A DNA stretch of 64,000 bases from contig NZ_JANUQM010000012.1 in NCBI RefSeq assembly GCF_030386795.1, positions 1 to 64,000 on the forward strand. Reading direction: 5' to 3'. Shown piece after piece: positions 1 through 10,605 of the stretch. A model generated the notes under the pieces. It did not search any database and was not told the DNA's origin. It saw only the letters and a list, made by a program, of their open reading frames with translations. Origin of the DNA: Streptomyces sp. S.PNR 29. GTDB taxonomy: Bacteria > Actinomycetota > Actinomycetes > Streptomycetales > Streptomycetaceae. The stretch's first letter is position 1. Every line of letters begins with the position of its first letter. A program made the translations under genes and the position numbers.

Positions 1-566
1 CACGGCGGCCGCCCCGCCTTCGAGGTCCGCGCCGTCCTCGCCGCCACCCTCTCGCCCACCTGGGGCATCTACAGCGGCTACGAACTGTGCGAGAGGATCC
101 CGCTGCGGGAGGGCAGCGAGGAGTACCTCGACAGCGAGAAGTACCAGCTCCGCCCCCGTGACTGGGAGGCCGCCGAACGCGAGGGCCGCACCATCAGCCC
201 CCTGCTCACCAGGCTCAACACCATCCGGCGTGCCCACCCCGCTCTGCACCGGCTCAGGAACCTCCGCTTCCACGAAACCGACAACGACGCGCTCATCGCC
301 TACAGCAAGCGCACGGGATCCGACGTCGTGCTGGTGGTCGCCAACCTCGACCCCCACCACACCCAGGAGGCCACGATCTCGCTGGACATGCCGCAACTCG
401 GCCTCGACTGGCACGAGTTCACGCCGGTCCACGACGAACTGACGGGCGAGACCTACGACTGGGGCAGGACCAACTACGTGCGACTGGAGCCCGGGCGGGC
501 CCCCGCGCACGTCTTCCATGTCCAGCGATCGTCCGCCGCCCCGCAGAACGGAGGGCCAGGAACGTC

Positions 567-570
<4 letters not shown>
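1..570 (+). CDS. glgE: GlgE, maltosyltransferase (C-terminal part, gene cut by window start)
   Basis: This is the last 189 codons of alpha-1,4-glucan:maltose-1-phosphate maltosyltransferase, which extends linear alpha-glucan with maltose units from maltose-1-phosphate. The reading frame is open from base 1 and ends with TGA at 568-570. Visible are the end of the GH13 barrel ('LSPTWGIYSGYELCE', a typical GlgE stretch) and the C-terminal beta domain ('VLVVANLDPHH', then 'YDWGRTNYVRLEPG'). The catalytic residues lie upstream of the window. The stop overlaps the treS start by ATGA, so the two are translationally coupled. The identity rests on this C-terminal sequence and on the following treS-pep2-glgB order, the usual actinobacterial GlgE pathway. 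Confidence 0.93.
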
Positions 571-2303
<1,733 letters not shown>

Positions 2304-2331
2304 GCGTACGCCGACGAGAGGAGGCGTCACC

Positions 2332-3687
2332 ATGACGAAGACCGCATTCCTGCGCCCGAGAACCGCCCATCTCTCCGAGCCCCTGGAGTCGCTCGGCGGG
2401 CTGCTGCGTGAGTGGCTGCCGCGGCAGCGCTGGTTCGCGGGCAAGGACCGGCCCGTCACCGACCTCAGTCTGCTGTCGATGACCGAGCTGTTCCCGGGCT
2501 GTCAGCATCTGCTGGTCCACACCGGACACGGCCCCCTGCCCGGTGGTGCTCCCTCGGCCGGCGACTGCTACCAGCTGCTGCTCGGCGTACGCAAGCACCC
2601 GTCGCCGCGGCTCGGCCGGGCCCTGATCGGCCGGGTGGAGGACGGTCCGCTGGCCGGCCTCACGGTCTACGACGCGCTCCACGACCCCCGGTCGGCCCAG
2701 CGACTCCTCGATCGGCTGCGGCGCCCCGGCACGGCCGGCCCGCTGCGCTTCGAATGCGACCCTTCGCTGCCGGTGCCCGCGGGCCTCGTGCCGCGTCTGC
2801 TGGACGCCGAACAGTCCAACTCCTCGCTGGTGTACGGCGACGAGTACATCCTGAAGGTCTTCCGGCGCATCCAGCCCGGCGTCAACCCCGACCTGGAGGT
2901 GCCGGGCGCACTGGCCCGCCAGGGCTGCCGCCGGGTCCCCGCACCCGTGGCCTGGTACCGGACGACGCGTCCCTTCGAGGCGACCCTGGGTGTGCTGCAG
3001 CCTTTCCTGCCCAACGCCTCCGACGGCTGGACCCTGGCCCTCCACGCGCTCGCCGCGGGCGACGACTTCACGCCGCAGGCCCACGAGCTGGGCCGGGCCA
3101 CGGCCGAGGTGCACCTCGCGCTGGCCGAGGCCTTCCCCGCCGGCGCCCCCGGCGAGAACGGCCGGACCGCGGCGGCGATGACCGAGCGCCTCGACATCGC
3201 CGCGCACTGCGTACCGGCCCTCAGACCCTTCGTCCCCGGCCTGCGGGCCGCCTTCGCCGCGCTCGCCACCTGCGACGTCGGACCCCCCGCCCAGCGCATC
3301 CACGGCGACCTGCACCTGGGGCAGGTACTGCGCGCCGGCCGCGAGTGGTTCGTCATCGACTTCGAGGGCGAACCGTCCCGCCCGCTCAGCGAACGGGTGA
3401 GCACCCACTCCCCCGTGCGGGACATCGCCGGCATGCTGCGCTCCTTCGACTACGCGGCCCGGCAGCGCCGCCCCTGGCGCCCCCAGTGGGCGCGCCGCTG
3501 CCGGGAGGCCTACTGCGCGGGCTACGCCGCTCACGCCGGGTGGGACCCGCGCAAGAAGCACGGCCTGCTGCGCGCCTACGAGACGGACCGGGCCGTGTAT
3601 GAGGTGCTGTACGAGGCCCGGCACCGCCCGGACTGGCTTCCCGTGCCGATGGCGGCGATCGAACGACTCGCCGTGAGAGGAGACTGA
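2332..3687 (+). CDS. pep2: Maltokinase Pep2/Mak
   Basis: This 451-residue kinase of the aminoglycoside-phosphotransferase fold phosphorylates maltose to maltose-1-phosphate for GlgE. The start at 2332 is chosen because a strong ribosome site (gagaggagg, 2316-2324) precedes it; the frame stays open upstream to 2212 but that part overlaps treS. The N-terminal cap has 'LREWLPRQRWFAGKDRP', typical of maltokinases. The catalytic loop is 'HGDLHLGQ' (H324, D326) and the metal-binding acid is in 'VIDFEGEP' (D343). It sits between treS and glgB with short gaps (28 and 3 bases), so one transcript is expected. Confidence 0.93.
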   Translation: MTKTAFLRPRTAHLSEPLESLGGLLREWLPRQRWFAGKDRPVTDLSLLSMTELFPGCQHLLVHTGHGPLPGGAPSAGDCYQLLLGVRKHPSPRLGRALIGRVEDGPLAGLTVYDALHDPRSAQRLLDRLRRPGTAGPLRFECDPSLPVPAGLVPRLLDAEQSNSSLVYGDEYILKVFRRIQPGVNPDLEVPGALARQGCRRVPAPVAWYRTTRPFEATLGVLQPFLPNASDGWTLALHALAAGDDFTPQAHELGRATAEVHLALAEAFPAGAPGENGRTAAAMTERLDIAAHCVPALRPFVPGLRAAFAALATCDVGPPAQRIHGDLHLGQVLRAGREWFVIDFEGEPSRPLSERVSTHSPVRDIAGMLRSFDYAARQRRPWRPQWARRCREAYCAGYAAHAGWDPRKKHGLLRAYETDRAVYEVLYEARHRPDWLPVPMAAIERLAVRGD

Positions 3688-3690
3688 ACC

Positions 3691-5898
3691 GTGGCTCTGC
3701 GCAACACCTCCCCCTTCGAACCGGCCGGCCCCGGGCCGTGCGGAAACGCTCCGCCCCTGGATCCCGCCGACCGGGACCGCCTCCTGGCCGGCGCCCACCA
3801 CGATCCGCACGCACTGCTCGGTGCCCACCCGGTCCCCGGCGGGATCGTGTTCCGGGCGCTGCGGCCCTTCGCCCGTGCCGTGAGCGTGGTCGTCGACGGC
3901 GCGCGCACCCCTCTCACCTCGGAGGGCGGCGGCCTCTTCACCGGCGTGCTGCCGCTGTCCGAGATCCCCGCGTACACCCTGCTCGTGTCGTACGAGAACG
4001 GAGAGCACGAGGTACACGACCCGTACCGGTTCCTGCCGTCCCTCGGCGAGTTCGATCTCCACCTCATCCGGGAGGGCCGGCACGAGCAGCTCTGGAAGGC
4101 GCTCGGCGCGGAGCCGATGACGCACCAGGGCGTGTCCGGCACGCGCTTCACGGTCTGGGCGCCGAACGCGCAGGGCGTACGGGTCGCCGCCGACTTCACC
4201 TACTGGGACGGGACGCAGTTCCCGATGCGGTCGCTGGGCGCTTCCGGAGTGTGGGAGCTGTTCCTGCCGGGCGTCGGCGAGGGCACCCGGTACAAGTTCG
4301 AGATCACTTCCCGGTACGGCCACCGCTTCCTCAAGGCCGACCCGATGGCACGCCGCACGGAGGAACCGCCTCACACGGCGTCGATCGTGACGGCGTCCCA
4401 CCACCGGTGGGGCGACCAGGACTGGATGGCGCACCGCGCGGACACCCCGGTGCACGAGGCGCCCTTCTCGGTGTACGAGGTCCATCTGCCGTCCTGGCGG
4501 CCGGGCCTCACCTACCGGCAGCTCGCGGAGGTGCTTCCCGCGTACGTCAAGGACCTCGGCTTCACCCATCTGGAGCTGATGCCGGTCGCCGAGCACCCCT
4601 TCCACGGCTCCTGGGGCTATCAGGTCACCGGCTTCTACGCGCCCACGGCCCGCCTGGGCTCCCCGGACGACTTCCGGTACTTCGTCGACGCGTGCCACCG
4701 GGCCGGGCTCGGCGTGATCGTGGACTGGGTGCCGGCGCACTTCCCGAAGGACGACTGGGCGCTGGCCCGGTTCGACGGGGACCCGCTGTACGAGCCGGGG
4801 GACGCGCGGCGTGCGGAGCACCCGGACTGGGGGACGTACGAGTTCGACTTCGCCCGCACCGAGGTGCGCAACTTCCTCGTGGCGAACGCGGTGTACTGGT
4901 GCGAGGAGTTCCACATCGACGGGCTGCGCGTGGACGCGGTCGCCTCGATGCTCTACCTGGACTACTCGCGCGAGGACGGCCAGTGGGAGCCCAACGCTCA
5001 CGGCGGCCGGGAGGATCTGGCCGCGATGGCGTTCCTGCAGGAGATGAACGCGACCGTGTACCGCCGCTGCCCGGGGGTGGTCACCATCGCGGAGGAGTCC
5101 ACGGCGTGGGGCGGGGTGACCCGGTCCACCGACAGTGGCGGCCTCGGTTTCGGGCTGAAGTGGAACATGGGCTGGATGCACGACTCGCTGGAGTACATCG
5201 CGCACGAGCCGGTGCACCGCAAGTACCACCACCACGAGATGACCTTCTCGATGGTGTACGCCTACAGCGAGAACTACGTCCTGCCCATCTCGCACGACGA
5301 GGTGGTGCACGGCAAGCAGGCGCTGGTGTCGAAGGTGCCGGGCGACTGGTGGCAGCGGCGCGCCACCGTCCGTGCCTACCTCGGCTACATGTGGGCCCAC
5401 CCCGGCAAGCAGCTGCTCTTCATGGGGCAGGAGTTCGCGCAGGGCGCCGAGTGGTCCGTGGAGCACGGGCCGGAGTGGTGGCTGCTCGACGACGACTACC
5501 ACTCCGCGGGCGACCACCGTGGTGTCCGTGACCTGGTCCGCGACCTCAACACGGTGTACCGGGCGACTCCGGCGCTGTGGCAGCGCGACACCGACCCCTG
5601 CGGCTTCCGGTGGGTCGCCGTGGACGCCGCCGACGACAACGTCTTCGCGTTCCTGAGGTTCGACGCGGACGGCACCCCGCTGCTGGCGGTGTCGAACTTC
5701 TCCCCGGTCGTCCGGCACGACTACCGCCTGGGAGTTCCGGACGACGTCGTCGCCTGGCAGGAGGTCCTCAACACCGACGCCTTGCGGTACGGCGGCAGCG
5801 GCGTGAGCAGTGCCGGCCCCGTGAAACCGGAGGACGGCTGTGTCCGGATCACGTTGCCGCCGCTCGCCACGGTGTGGCTGATGCCGTTCGCTCTGTGA
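3691..5898 (+). CDS. glgB: 1,4-alpha-glucan branching enzyme GlgB
   Basis: GlgB makes alpha-1,6 branches in the glucan built by GlgE. The 735-residue product has two N-terminal beta domains (about 25-130, then a CBM48-like part from 'GTRFTVWAPNAQGVRVA'), a GH13 barrel and a C-terminal beta domain. Catalytic residues are readable: nucleophile in 'LRVDAVASMLYLDYSR' (D415), acid/base in 'IAEESTAWGG' (E468) and 'SHDEVVHGK' (D536). It starts with GTG three bases after the maltokinase stop; the gagaggag before that stop serves as ribosome site. It is the last gene of the glg/tre operon; the next gene is 110 bases away. Streptomyces coelicolor is known to carry two such clusters; which one this matches cannot be decided here. 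Confidence 0.95.
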   Translation: MALRNTSPFEPAGPGPCGNAPPLDPADRDRLLAGAHHDPHALLGAHPVPGGIVFRALRPFARAVSVVVDGARTPLTSEGGGLFTGVLPLSEIPAYTLLVSYENGEHEVHDPYRFLPSLGEFDLHLIREGRHEQLWKALGAEPMTHQGVSGTRFTVWAPNAQGVRVAADFTYWDGTQFPMRSLGASGVWELFLPGVGEGTRYKFEITSRYGHRFLKADPMARRTEEPPHTASIVTASHHRWGDQDWMAHRADTPVHEAPFSVYEVHLPSWRPGLTYRQLAEVLPAYVKDLGFTHLELMPVAEHPFHGSWGYQVTGFYAPTARLGSPDDFRYFVDACHRAGLGVIVDWVPAHFPKDDWALARFDGDPLYEPGDARRAEHPDWGTYEFDFARTEVRNFLVANAVYWCEEFHIDGLRVDAVASMLYLDYSREDGQWEPNAHGGREDLAAMAFLQEMNATVYRRCPGVVTIAEESTAWGGVTRSTDSGGLGFGLKWNMGWMHDSLEYIAHEPVHRKYHHHEMTFSMVYAYSENYVLPISHDEVVHGKQALVSKVPGDWWQRRATVRAYLGYMWAHPGKQLLFMGQEFAQGAEWSVEHGPEWWLLDDDYHSAGDHRGVRDLVRDLNTVYRATPALWQRDTDPCGFRWVAVDAADDNVFAFLRFDADGTPLLAVSNFSPVVRHDYRLGVPDDVVAWQEVLNTDALRYGGSGVSSAGPVKPEDGCVRITLPPLATVWLMPFAL

Positions 5899-6008
5899 AG
5901 CCACGCGGCGCGACCAGGTGTTCGACCCGCCTCGGTGGGGCAGTCGGGGTCGTACGACCGGGACACACCTCGTCGTCGCTGCGGTAGGCCACAGAAGGGC
6001 GGCATCAC

Positions 6009-7097
6009 GTGCGCACCGTCGGAGTGGAGGAGGAGCTCCTCCTGGTGGACCCCGAGACCGGCGAACCGCGGGCGCTGTCCGCCGCGGTGCTCGCGCGTGC
6101 CTCGCAGGACGCTGCCGAGCAGGACGTCTTCGAGAAGGAACTCCACGACCAGATGCTGGAGTTCGCCACTCATCCGCAGTCGGACATGGAGCGTCTCAGG
6201 GCGGAGATCGTGCGCTGCCGCAAGGAGGCGGCCCGGCACGCCGGGGAGATCGGCTGCGCCGTCGCCGCGCTGGCCACCTCTCCCCTGCCGGTCAGCCCGG
6301 CCGTAGGGATGAACCACCGGTACCAGTGGATGGCGGACGAGTACGGCATCGCCACCCAGGAACAACTGGTCCTGGGATGTCATGTCCACGTTTCGGTTGA
6401 CTCCGACGAAGAGGGCGTCGCGGTCGTCGACCGGATCCGTCCGTGGCTGGCGGTGCTGAACGCGCTGAGCGCGAACTCGCCGTTCTGGCAGGGCAAGGAC
6501 TCGGGATACAACAGCTATCGCAGCCGGGTGTGGCAGCGCTGGCCGTCGGCCGGCCCGACCGAGATCTTCGGCTCGGCCGAGGCGTATCACCGGCGGGTCA
6601 CGGACATGCTGGCCACCGGCGCCATTCTCGACGACGCGATGGTCTACTTCGACGCGCGTCTGTCCCGGCGGTACCCGACGGTGGAGATCCGGGTCGCGGA
6701 CGTCTGCCTGCACGCGGACACCGCCGCACTCGTCGCCGCCCTGGCCCGCGGGCTGGTCGGGACCGCCGCGCGCGAGTGGCGGGAGGGCCTGCAACCGGTC
6801 GACCACAGCGTGAGTCTGCTCCGGCTGGCCGACTGGCGGGCGGCCCGGTCGGGTCTGACGCAGGAGCTGCTCCATCCGGCGACCATGCGGCCCATGCCCG
6901 CGGAGACGGTCGTGCGGGCCCTGCTGGACCACGTCTCCGACGCGCTGGCCGACACGGGTGACCTCGACCGGGTCCGGGAGGCATGCGCGGATCTGCTGCG
7001 GCACGGCAACGGCGCCCAGGTGCAGCGCGAGCTGCTGCGGCGCACGGACAGCCTGCGGGACGTCGTCACCGGGTGCGTGCGGCACACGCAGGCGTGA
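6009..7097 (+). CDS. Carboxylate-amine ligase, YbdK / GCS2 family
   Basis: This 362-residue protein belongs to the glutamate-cysteine ligase 2 family, ATP-dependent ligases joining a carboxylate to an amine; E. coli YbdK has weak glutamate-cysteine ligase activity. Seen: the N-terminal signature 'VGVEEELLLVDPETGEP', the metal-binding stretch 'GCHVHVSVDS', 'NALSANSPFW' and the late 'TVEIRVADVCLHADT'. Length matches the family. The start is GTG at 6009 after 'agaaggg'. Mycothiol, not glutathione, is the usual thiol of Streptomyces, so the true substrate is unknown. A 12-base palindrome (5948-5959) lies in the gap after glgB. Whether it is co-transcribed with glgB is unclear. Confidence 0.85.
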   Translation: MRTVGVEEELLLVDPETGEPRALSAAVLARASQDAAEQDVFEKELHDQMLEFATHPQSDMERLRAEIVRCRKEAARHAGEIGCAVAALATSPLPVSPAVGMNHRYQWMADEYGIATQEQLVLGCHVHVSVDSDEEGVAVVDRIRPWLAVLNALSANSPFWQGKDSGYNSYRSRVWQRWPSAGPTEIFGSAEAYHRRVTDMLATGAILDDAMVYFDARLSRRYPTVEIRVADVCLHADTAALVAALARGLVGTAAREWREGLQPVDHSVSLLRLADWRAARSGLTQELLHPATMRPMPAETVVRALLDHVSDALADTGDLDRVREACADLLRHGNGAQVQRELLRRTDSLRDVVTGCVRHTQA

Positions 7098-7128
7098 GGC
7101 GTCTCGTTTCCTTCCGGCGGCCCGGGGC

Positions 7129-7362
7129 TCACAGGATCAGCACGAGGGCGTACACGAGGAAGAAGGCCGCGATCAGCACGACGAGGACGAGGATCAGGGA
7201 CAGCGGTCCCTTGGCCCAGCCCTTGGGCGGGTTGTGCGTCTCGCGCGGGCCGGCCTCGGGCAGGCTGCTCTCCGCGGGCGGGGTTTCCCCCGGAGGCACA
7301 CCGCCGCCGGGTTCCAGGCCGGGAGTGCGCTCGGGTTCGGGGTCGGGGTTGGTGTAACTCAT
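7129..7362 (-). CDS. Small membrane protein, DUF6480 family
   Basis: A 77-residue protein with a Pro/Gly/Glu-rich N-terminal half ('NPDPEPERTPGLEPGGGVPP'), a conserved-looking 'THNPPKGWAKGP' and one C-terminal membrane span (about 20 Leu/Val/Ile-rich residues). This pattern matches small Streptomyces proteins labelled DUF6480; function is not known. I chose the start at 7362 ('MSYTNPDP'), although the frame is open to 7401. It converges on the YbdK-like gene. Anchoring by the C-terminal helix with the Pro-rich part in the cytoplasm is the likely topology. Confidence 0.75.
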   Translation of the reverse strand: MSYTNPDPEPERTPGLEPGGGVPPGETPPAESSLPEAGPRETHNPPKGWAKGPLSLILVLVVLIAAFFLVYALVLIL

Positions 7363-7516
7363 GCCGTCCGGGTCCCCCGAACCCGCCGAGAACATCAGCA
7401 CGGGACCACTTCTGGCGTTCCATGCCCCCGTCGGCCTTCACCTCGGCTACATTCGAGCACCGCCGATAACGGTACTCGTCGGTGAAGTCACACCCCGTAC
7501 ACGTCAGGAGCAGTGC

Positions 7517-9424
7517 ATGCGCGACTTGGCCCTCGCTCGCCCGGCCGTCTCGCCCATGACCGGAGGGCTCGCCGACAGTCTCTTCGAGACGGCGGAACGC
7601 AGTCCCGCACTGCCGATGCTGGCCCGTCGCCCGAGCTCCTCCTCCGAGGCCTGGGAGGAAGTGACGGCGGTGGAGTTCCGCGACGAAGTGGTCGATCTGG
7701 CCAAGGGGTTGATCGCCTCCGGGATCGCGCCGGGACACCGCGTGGCGATCATGGCGCGTACTCGTTACGAGTGGACGGTGCTCAGCTACGCGCTGTGGAC
7801 GGTGGGTGCCGAGATCGTCCCCGTCTACCCGTCCTCGTCGCGGGACCAGGTCGAGTGGATCCTCCGGGACGCCGGCTGTGTGGCCGTGGTGGTCGAGGAC
7901 GAACAGGGTGTGATGACGGTCGGTTCGGTGTGCACCTCGCTGCCGCTGCTGCGCCATGTGTGGCAGCTGGACGCGGGTGCGCTGGAGCAACTGGTGGCCC
8001 GCGGTGACGACGTCCCGCTCGCCACGGTCGACTCCATGCGCCGTATCGTGATGCCGGACTCCACCGCGGCGATCACCTACACCTCCGGCACGACGGGCCA
8101 CGCCCTGGGGTGCGCCCTGAGCCACCGCGGCGTGGCCAGCCCCTGCGACACGCTGCTGGCGGGGTGGGGCCGGACCGTGGCCCGCCCGGGAGAGCAGGGA
8201 TCCGTCCTCGCCTTCCTGCCCTTCTCCCATGCGTACGGCCTGATGATCCAGAGTCTGTGCGTGCGGGGCGGCCTGCTGATGGGGCACGAGCCGGAGGTGA
8301 GCGAGAAGGCGCTGTCCTCGGCTCTGCGCTCCTTCCGTCCGACGTACCTGTACGCCGTCCCGTCGCTCTTCGAGAAGATCTACAAGAACTTCCTGCGCAC
8401 GGCCCAGCGGACCGGCCGCGGCGCGCTGTTCGAGCGGGCCGCCGACACGGCACGGGCCTTCGCCGCGGCCGCGGAGCGCCAGCGGCTGGGCAGGGGGCCC
8501 GGGCCCGGCTTCGACCTGCGGCTGCAGCACGCCCTGTACGAGCGGACGGTGTATCGCAGGCTGCGGGCCGCGCTGGGCGGGCGGGTGTGCCGCGCGACGT
8601 CCGGCGGCTCGCCGCTCAGCCGTGAACTGTCCCTCTTCTACGAGGGCATCGGCGTCTACGTGCACGACGGCTACGGGCTGACGGAGACCGCCGGCGGGGT
8701 GACCATGCAGCCGCTGGGCCGGGAGAAGTCCGGGACCGTCGGGCAGGCCCTGCCGGGCTCGGAGATCCGGGTGGCCGAGGACGGGGAGATCCTGGTGCGC
8801 GGGCCGTCGGTGTTCCAGGGCTACGTCAACGACGAGGCCGCCACCCGGGCGGCACTGCGCGGGGGCTGGCTGGCCACCGGGGACCTCGGCCGGCTGGACT
8901 CCGAGGGCTATCTGACGATCACCGGCCGCAAGAAGGACATCATCGTCACCAGCGGCGGCAAGAGCGTCGCCCCGGCCGTTCTGGAGCAGCGGCTGCGGAT
9001 GCACCCGCTCATCCACCAGGCGGTGGTCGTGGGCGACAACCGGCCGTGCGTGGGCGCCCTGATCACCCTGGACCCGGAGTTCCTGGCGCACTGGCGGGCC
9101 GGCCTGGCGCTGCAGGGCGACGCGCCGATGAGGGAGGCGCGCGAGGAGAACGCCCTGCGGGAGGAGGTGGCCCGGGCCGTGGCCGCCGCGAACAGCGCCG
9201 TGTCCCGCTCGGAGTCCATCCGGGTGTTCCGGGTCCTGCCCGAACCGTTCGACGTGGCCAACGGGCTGCTGACGCCGTCGATGAAGCTGCGCCGGGACGA
9301 GATCGCGCGGCACTACGCGTTCGAGATCGACGCGATGTACGAGGCGCGCTCGCGGTCCCGGCGGCCGCGTATGCCGGACGAACTGTCGAACTGGGACGAA
9401 TCCGACAACGTATTCCTCCGGTGA
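7517..9424 (+). CDS. Long-chain fatty-acid--CoA ligase (FadD-type, AMP-forming)
   Basis: A 635-residue adenylate-forming enzyme activating fatty acids to acyl-CoA by way of acyl-AMP. The start at 7517 follows 'caggag'; the frame is open further upstream but overlaps the promoter region of the divergent DUF6480 gene. Motifs: P-loop region 'YTSGTTGHALGCALSH' (residues 188-203), 'GYGLTETAGG', 'WLATGDLGRLDSEGYL' and 'TGRKKDIIVTSGGKSVAP'. The P-loop is odd: the usual Pro-Lys-Gly after TSGTTG reads Ala-Leu-Gly, so the common lysine is Leu197. Everything else looks intact, so the enzyme is probably active. It resembles FadD15-type synthetases. Confidence 0.88.
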   Translation: MRDLALARPAVSPMTGGLADSLFETAERSPALPMLARRPSSSSEAWEEVTAVEFRDEVVDLAKGLIASGIAPGHRVAIMARTRYEWTVLSYALWTVGAEIVPVYPSSSRDQVEWILRDAGCVAVVVEDEQGVMTVGSVCTSLPLLRHVWQLDAGALEQLVARGDDVPLATVDSMRRIVMPDSTAAITYTSGTTGHALGCALSHRGVASPCDTLLAGWGRTVARPGEQGSVLAFLPFSHAYGLMIQSLCVRGGLLMGHEPEVSEKALSSALRSFRPTYLYAVPSLFEKIYKNFLRTAQRTGRGALFERAADTARAFAAAAERQRLGRGPGPGFDLRLQHALYERTVYRRLRAALGGRVCRATSGGSPLSRELSLFYEGIGVYVHDGYGLTETAGGVTMQPLGREKSGTVGQALPGSEIRVAEDGEILVRGPSVFQGYVNDEAATRAALRGGWLATGDLGRLDSEGYLTITGRKKDIIVTSGGKSVAPAVLEQRLRMHPLIHQAVVVGDNRPCVGALITLDPEFLAHWRAGLALQGDAPMREAREENALREEVARAVAAANSAVSRSESIRVFRVLPEPFDVANGLLTPSMKLRRDEIARHYAFEIDAMYEARSRSRRPRMPDELSNWDESDNVFLR

Positions 9425-9472
9425 GAGCGGGGCGCACCCGCCCTCACCAGCACCGGCGGGGCGCGTACGGCC

Positions 9473-9486
9473 CGTCGTGCACGACG
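9473..9486. promoter_or_regulatory. 14-base perfect palindrome between fadD and RsbW-like gene
   Basis: CGTCGTGCACGACG is a perfect palindrome 49 bases after the acyl-CoA ligase stop and 101 bases before the next start. Further matching bases (gcgtac / gtacgc) flank it asymmetrically. No T-run follows, so an operator is at least as likely as a terminator. Confidence 0.3.
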
Positions 9487-9586
9487 TACGCGTAGGCCAC
9501 GCGCCCCCGGGAACTAGCAACAGTGGCGACAGAAGAGAAAGCGAGCGAGAACGACAGCCCTGCTGACGCCGGGCCGGAAAGGCGAC

Positions 9587-10021
9587 ATGGCAACCGAGCC
9601 GCGTGGGGACGACACACTGGCCTCCGAGGAGATCCCGAGCCGCACAAGCAGCTTCGCGGGCGAGCCGCACGACGTGACAGGTGCACGCCTCGCCGCGGAG
9701 GAATTCCTGCACGTGCTCGCCCGGGCCTCCCCGCCGGCCGCCCCCGAGTACTGGGACGACATCCTGCTGGTGGTCACGGAACTGGCCGCCAACGCGGTGC
9801 AGTATGCGCCGGGGCCCTTCGCCCTCAAGATGCGCCGCACCTTCGACGGCGTGCACGTGACGCTGCACGACACCAGCACGACGCCGCCGGCGCCGCGCCC
9901 CTTCGATCCGCGCAGCGGCGGCGGCGGCATCGGCTGGCATCTGATCCACACCCTGTGCGACCAGGTCAGCGTGGTGACGGGCGAGCGCGGCAAGGACGTG
10001 CACGTCTTCCTGCCCTGGTGA
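9587..10021 (+). CDS. RsbW-like ATPase (putative anti-sigma factor serine kinase)
   Basis: A 144-residue single-domain protein of the histidine-kinase-like ATPase fold, as in anti-sigma kinases RsbW/SpoIIAB. The N box is 'VTELAANAVQYA' and the G2-type loop is 'GGGGIGWHLIHTLCDQ'; the G1 box 'HDTSTTPPAP' is degenerate, as in many Streptomyces relatives. Such proteins bind a SigB-type sigma factor and phosphorylate an STAS antagonist. No sigma gene adjoins it, but the STAS gene at 11630 lies 1.6 kb downstream and a SigB-type sigma gene lies at 22431. The gene converges on the PRC-barrel gene. Confidence 0.8.
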   Translation: MATEPRGDDTLASEEIPSRTSSFAGEPHDVTGARLAAEEFLHVLARASPPAAPEYWDDILLVVTELAANAVQYAPGPFALKMRRTFDGVHVTLHDTSTTPPAPRPFDPRSGGGGIGWHLIHTLCDQVSVVTGERGKDVHVFLPW

Positions 10022-10048
10022 TCCCCGGCCCGCCAGGGCGGCACCGGG

Positions 10049-10420
10049 TCACACCGCGGTCGTCTCCCGCGGTGGCAGCCGGTGGTAGTAGTCACCGACG
10101 GAGGTCAGGTACTCCCGGTCCATGGTCTCGCTGTCGGTCCTGAAGCGCGGGGCGGCCTTGGCCTCTCCCCCGGTGCACGACAGCGTGATCCTGCGGGCCC
10201 GCGGATCGACGCCGGTCACGATCCCCACCGGCACCAGCACGCTCCGGCCGAACACCCAGACGCCGGTGTCGACGACGAGGTGCCGCATCCCGTGGGGGGC
10301 GGCCTCGCGGTCGACGTGACCGATCGTGCCGTCCGTCCCCGCGACGGTGAATCCCGTCAGGTCCTGTCCCTCGACGTGACCGCTGTCCGGTGTGTACGAC
10401 CAGATGCTGTCGATGGCCAC
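10049..10420 (-). CDS. PRC-barrel domain protein
   Basis: A 123-residue protein with a PRC-barrel-like fold: 'IWSYTPDSGHVEGQDLTGFTV', then 'DGTIGHVDREAAPHGMRHLVVDTG'. The C terminus ('DREYLTSVGDYYHRLPPRE') is acidic and aromatic. I chose GTG at 10420 because gggaggag lies just upstream on the minus strand; the frame is open to 10486 but the extension is Arg-rich and overlaps the promoter. PRC barrels occur in RimM and photosynthetic reaction-centre H subunits; small actinobacterial copies are often stress-linked. A good SigB-type promoter (10487-10511) precedes it, supporting a stress role. Confidence 0.8.
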   Translation of the reverse strand: MAIDSIWSYTPDSGHVEGQDLTGFTVAGTDGTIGHVDREAAPHGMRHLVVDTGVWVFGRSVLVPVGIVTGVDPRARRITLSCTGGEAKAAPRFRTDSETMDREYLTSVGDYYHRLPPRETTAV

Positions 10421-10486
10421 GCTGCTCCTCCTCCCGAGCGGTGGACGGCGGGCGGTTCCCGCTCGCCGTTGCCCCACAGCAGCCAA

Positions 10487-10511
10487 ATACCCTTCTCTCG
10501 CACCCCCATTC
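10487..10511 (-). promoter_or_regulatory. SigB-type promoter for the PRC-barrel gene
   Basis: Read on the minus strand, GAATG (10511-10507), 14 bases, then GGGTAT (10492-10487). This fits the SigB-family consensus GNNTN-N14-16-GGGTAY. The -10 box ends about 66 bases before the GTG at 10420. Confidence 0.5.
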
Positions 10512-10605
10512 GATGCGTGCCGGAGGTGTGCATCACCCCTGCCGGGGCACTTGGACGCCTGCGATGCCGCCCGGTGATCACCGGCGTTCTCCCCGGAGGT
10601 GCACG

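Noticed and set aside
9490..9515. GCGTA-N14-GGGAAC as a SigB promoter for the RsbW-like gene
   Set aside because: GGGAAC departs from GGGTAY at the key T-A positions; kept out of the promoter list.
6644..10003. 1119-codon minus-strand open frame
   Set aside because: It runs antisense to the ligase, acyl-CoA synthetase and RsbW-like genes; low-complexity shadow.
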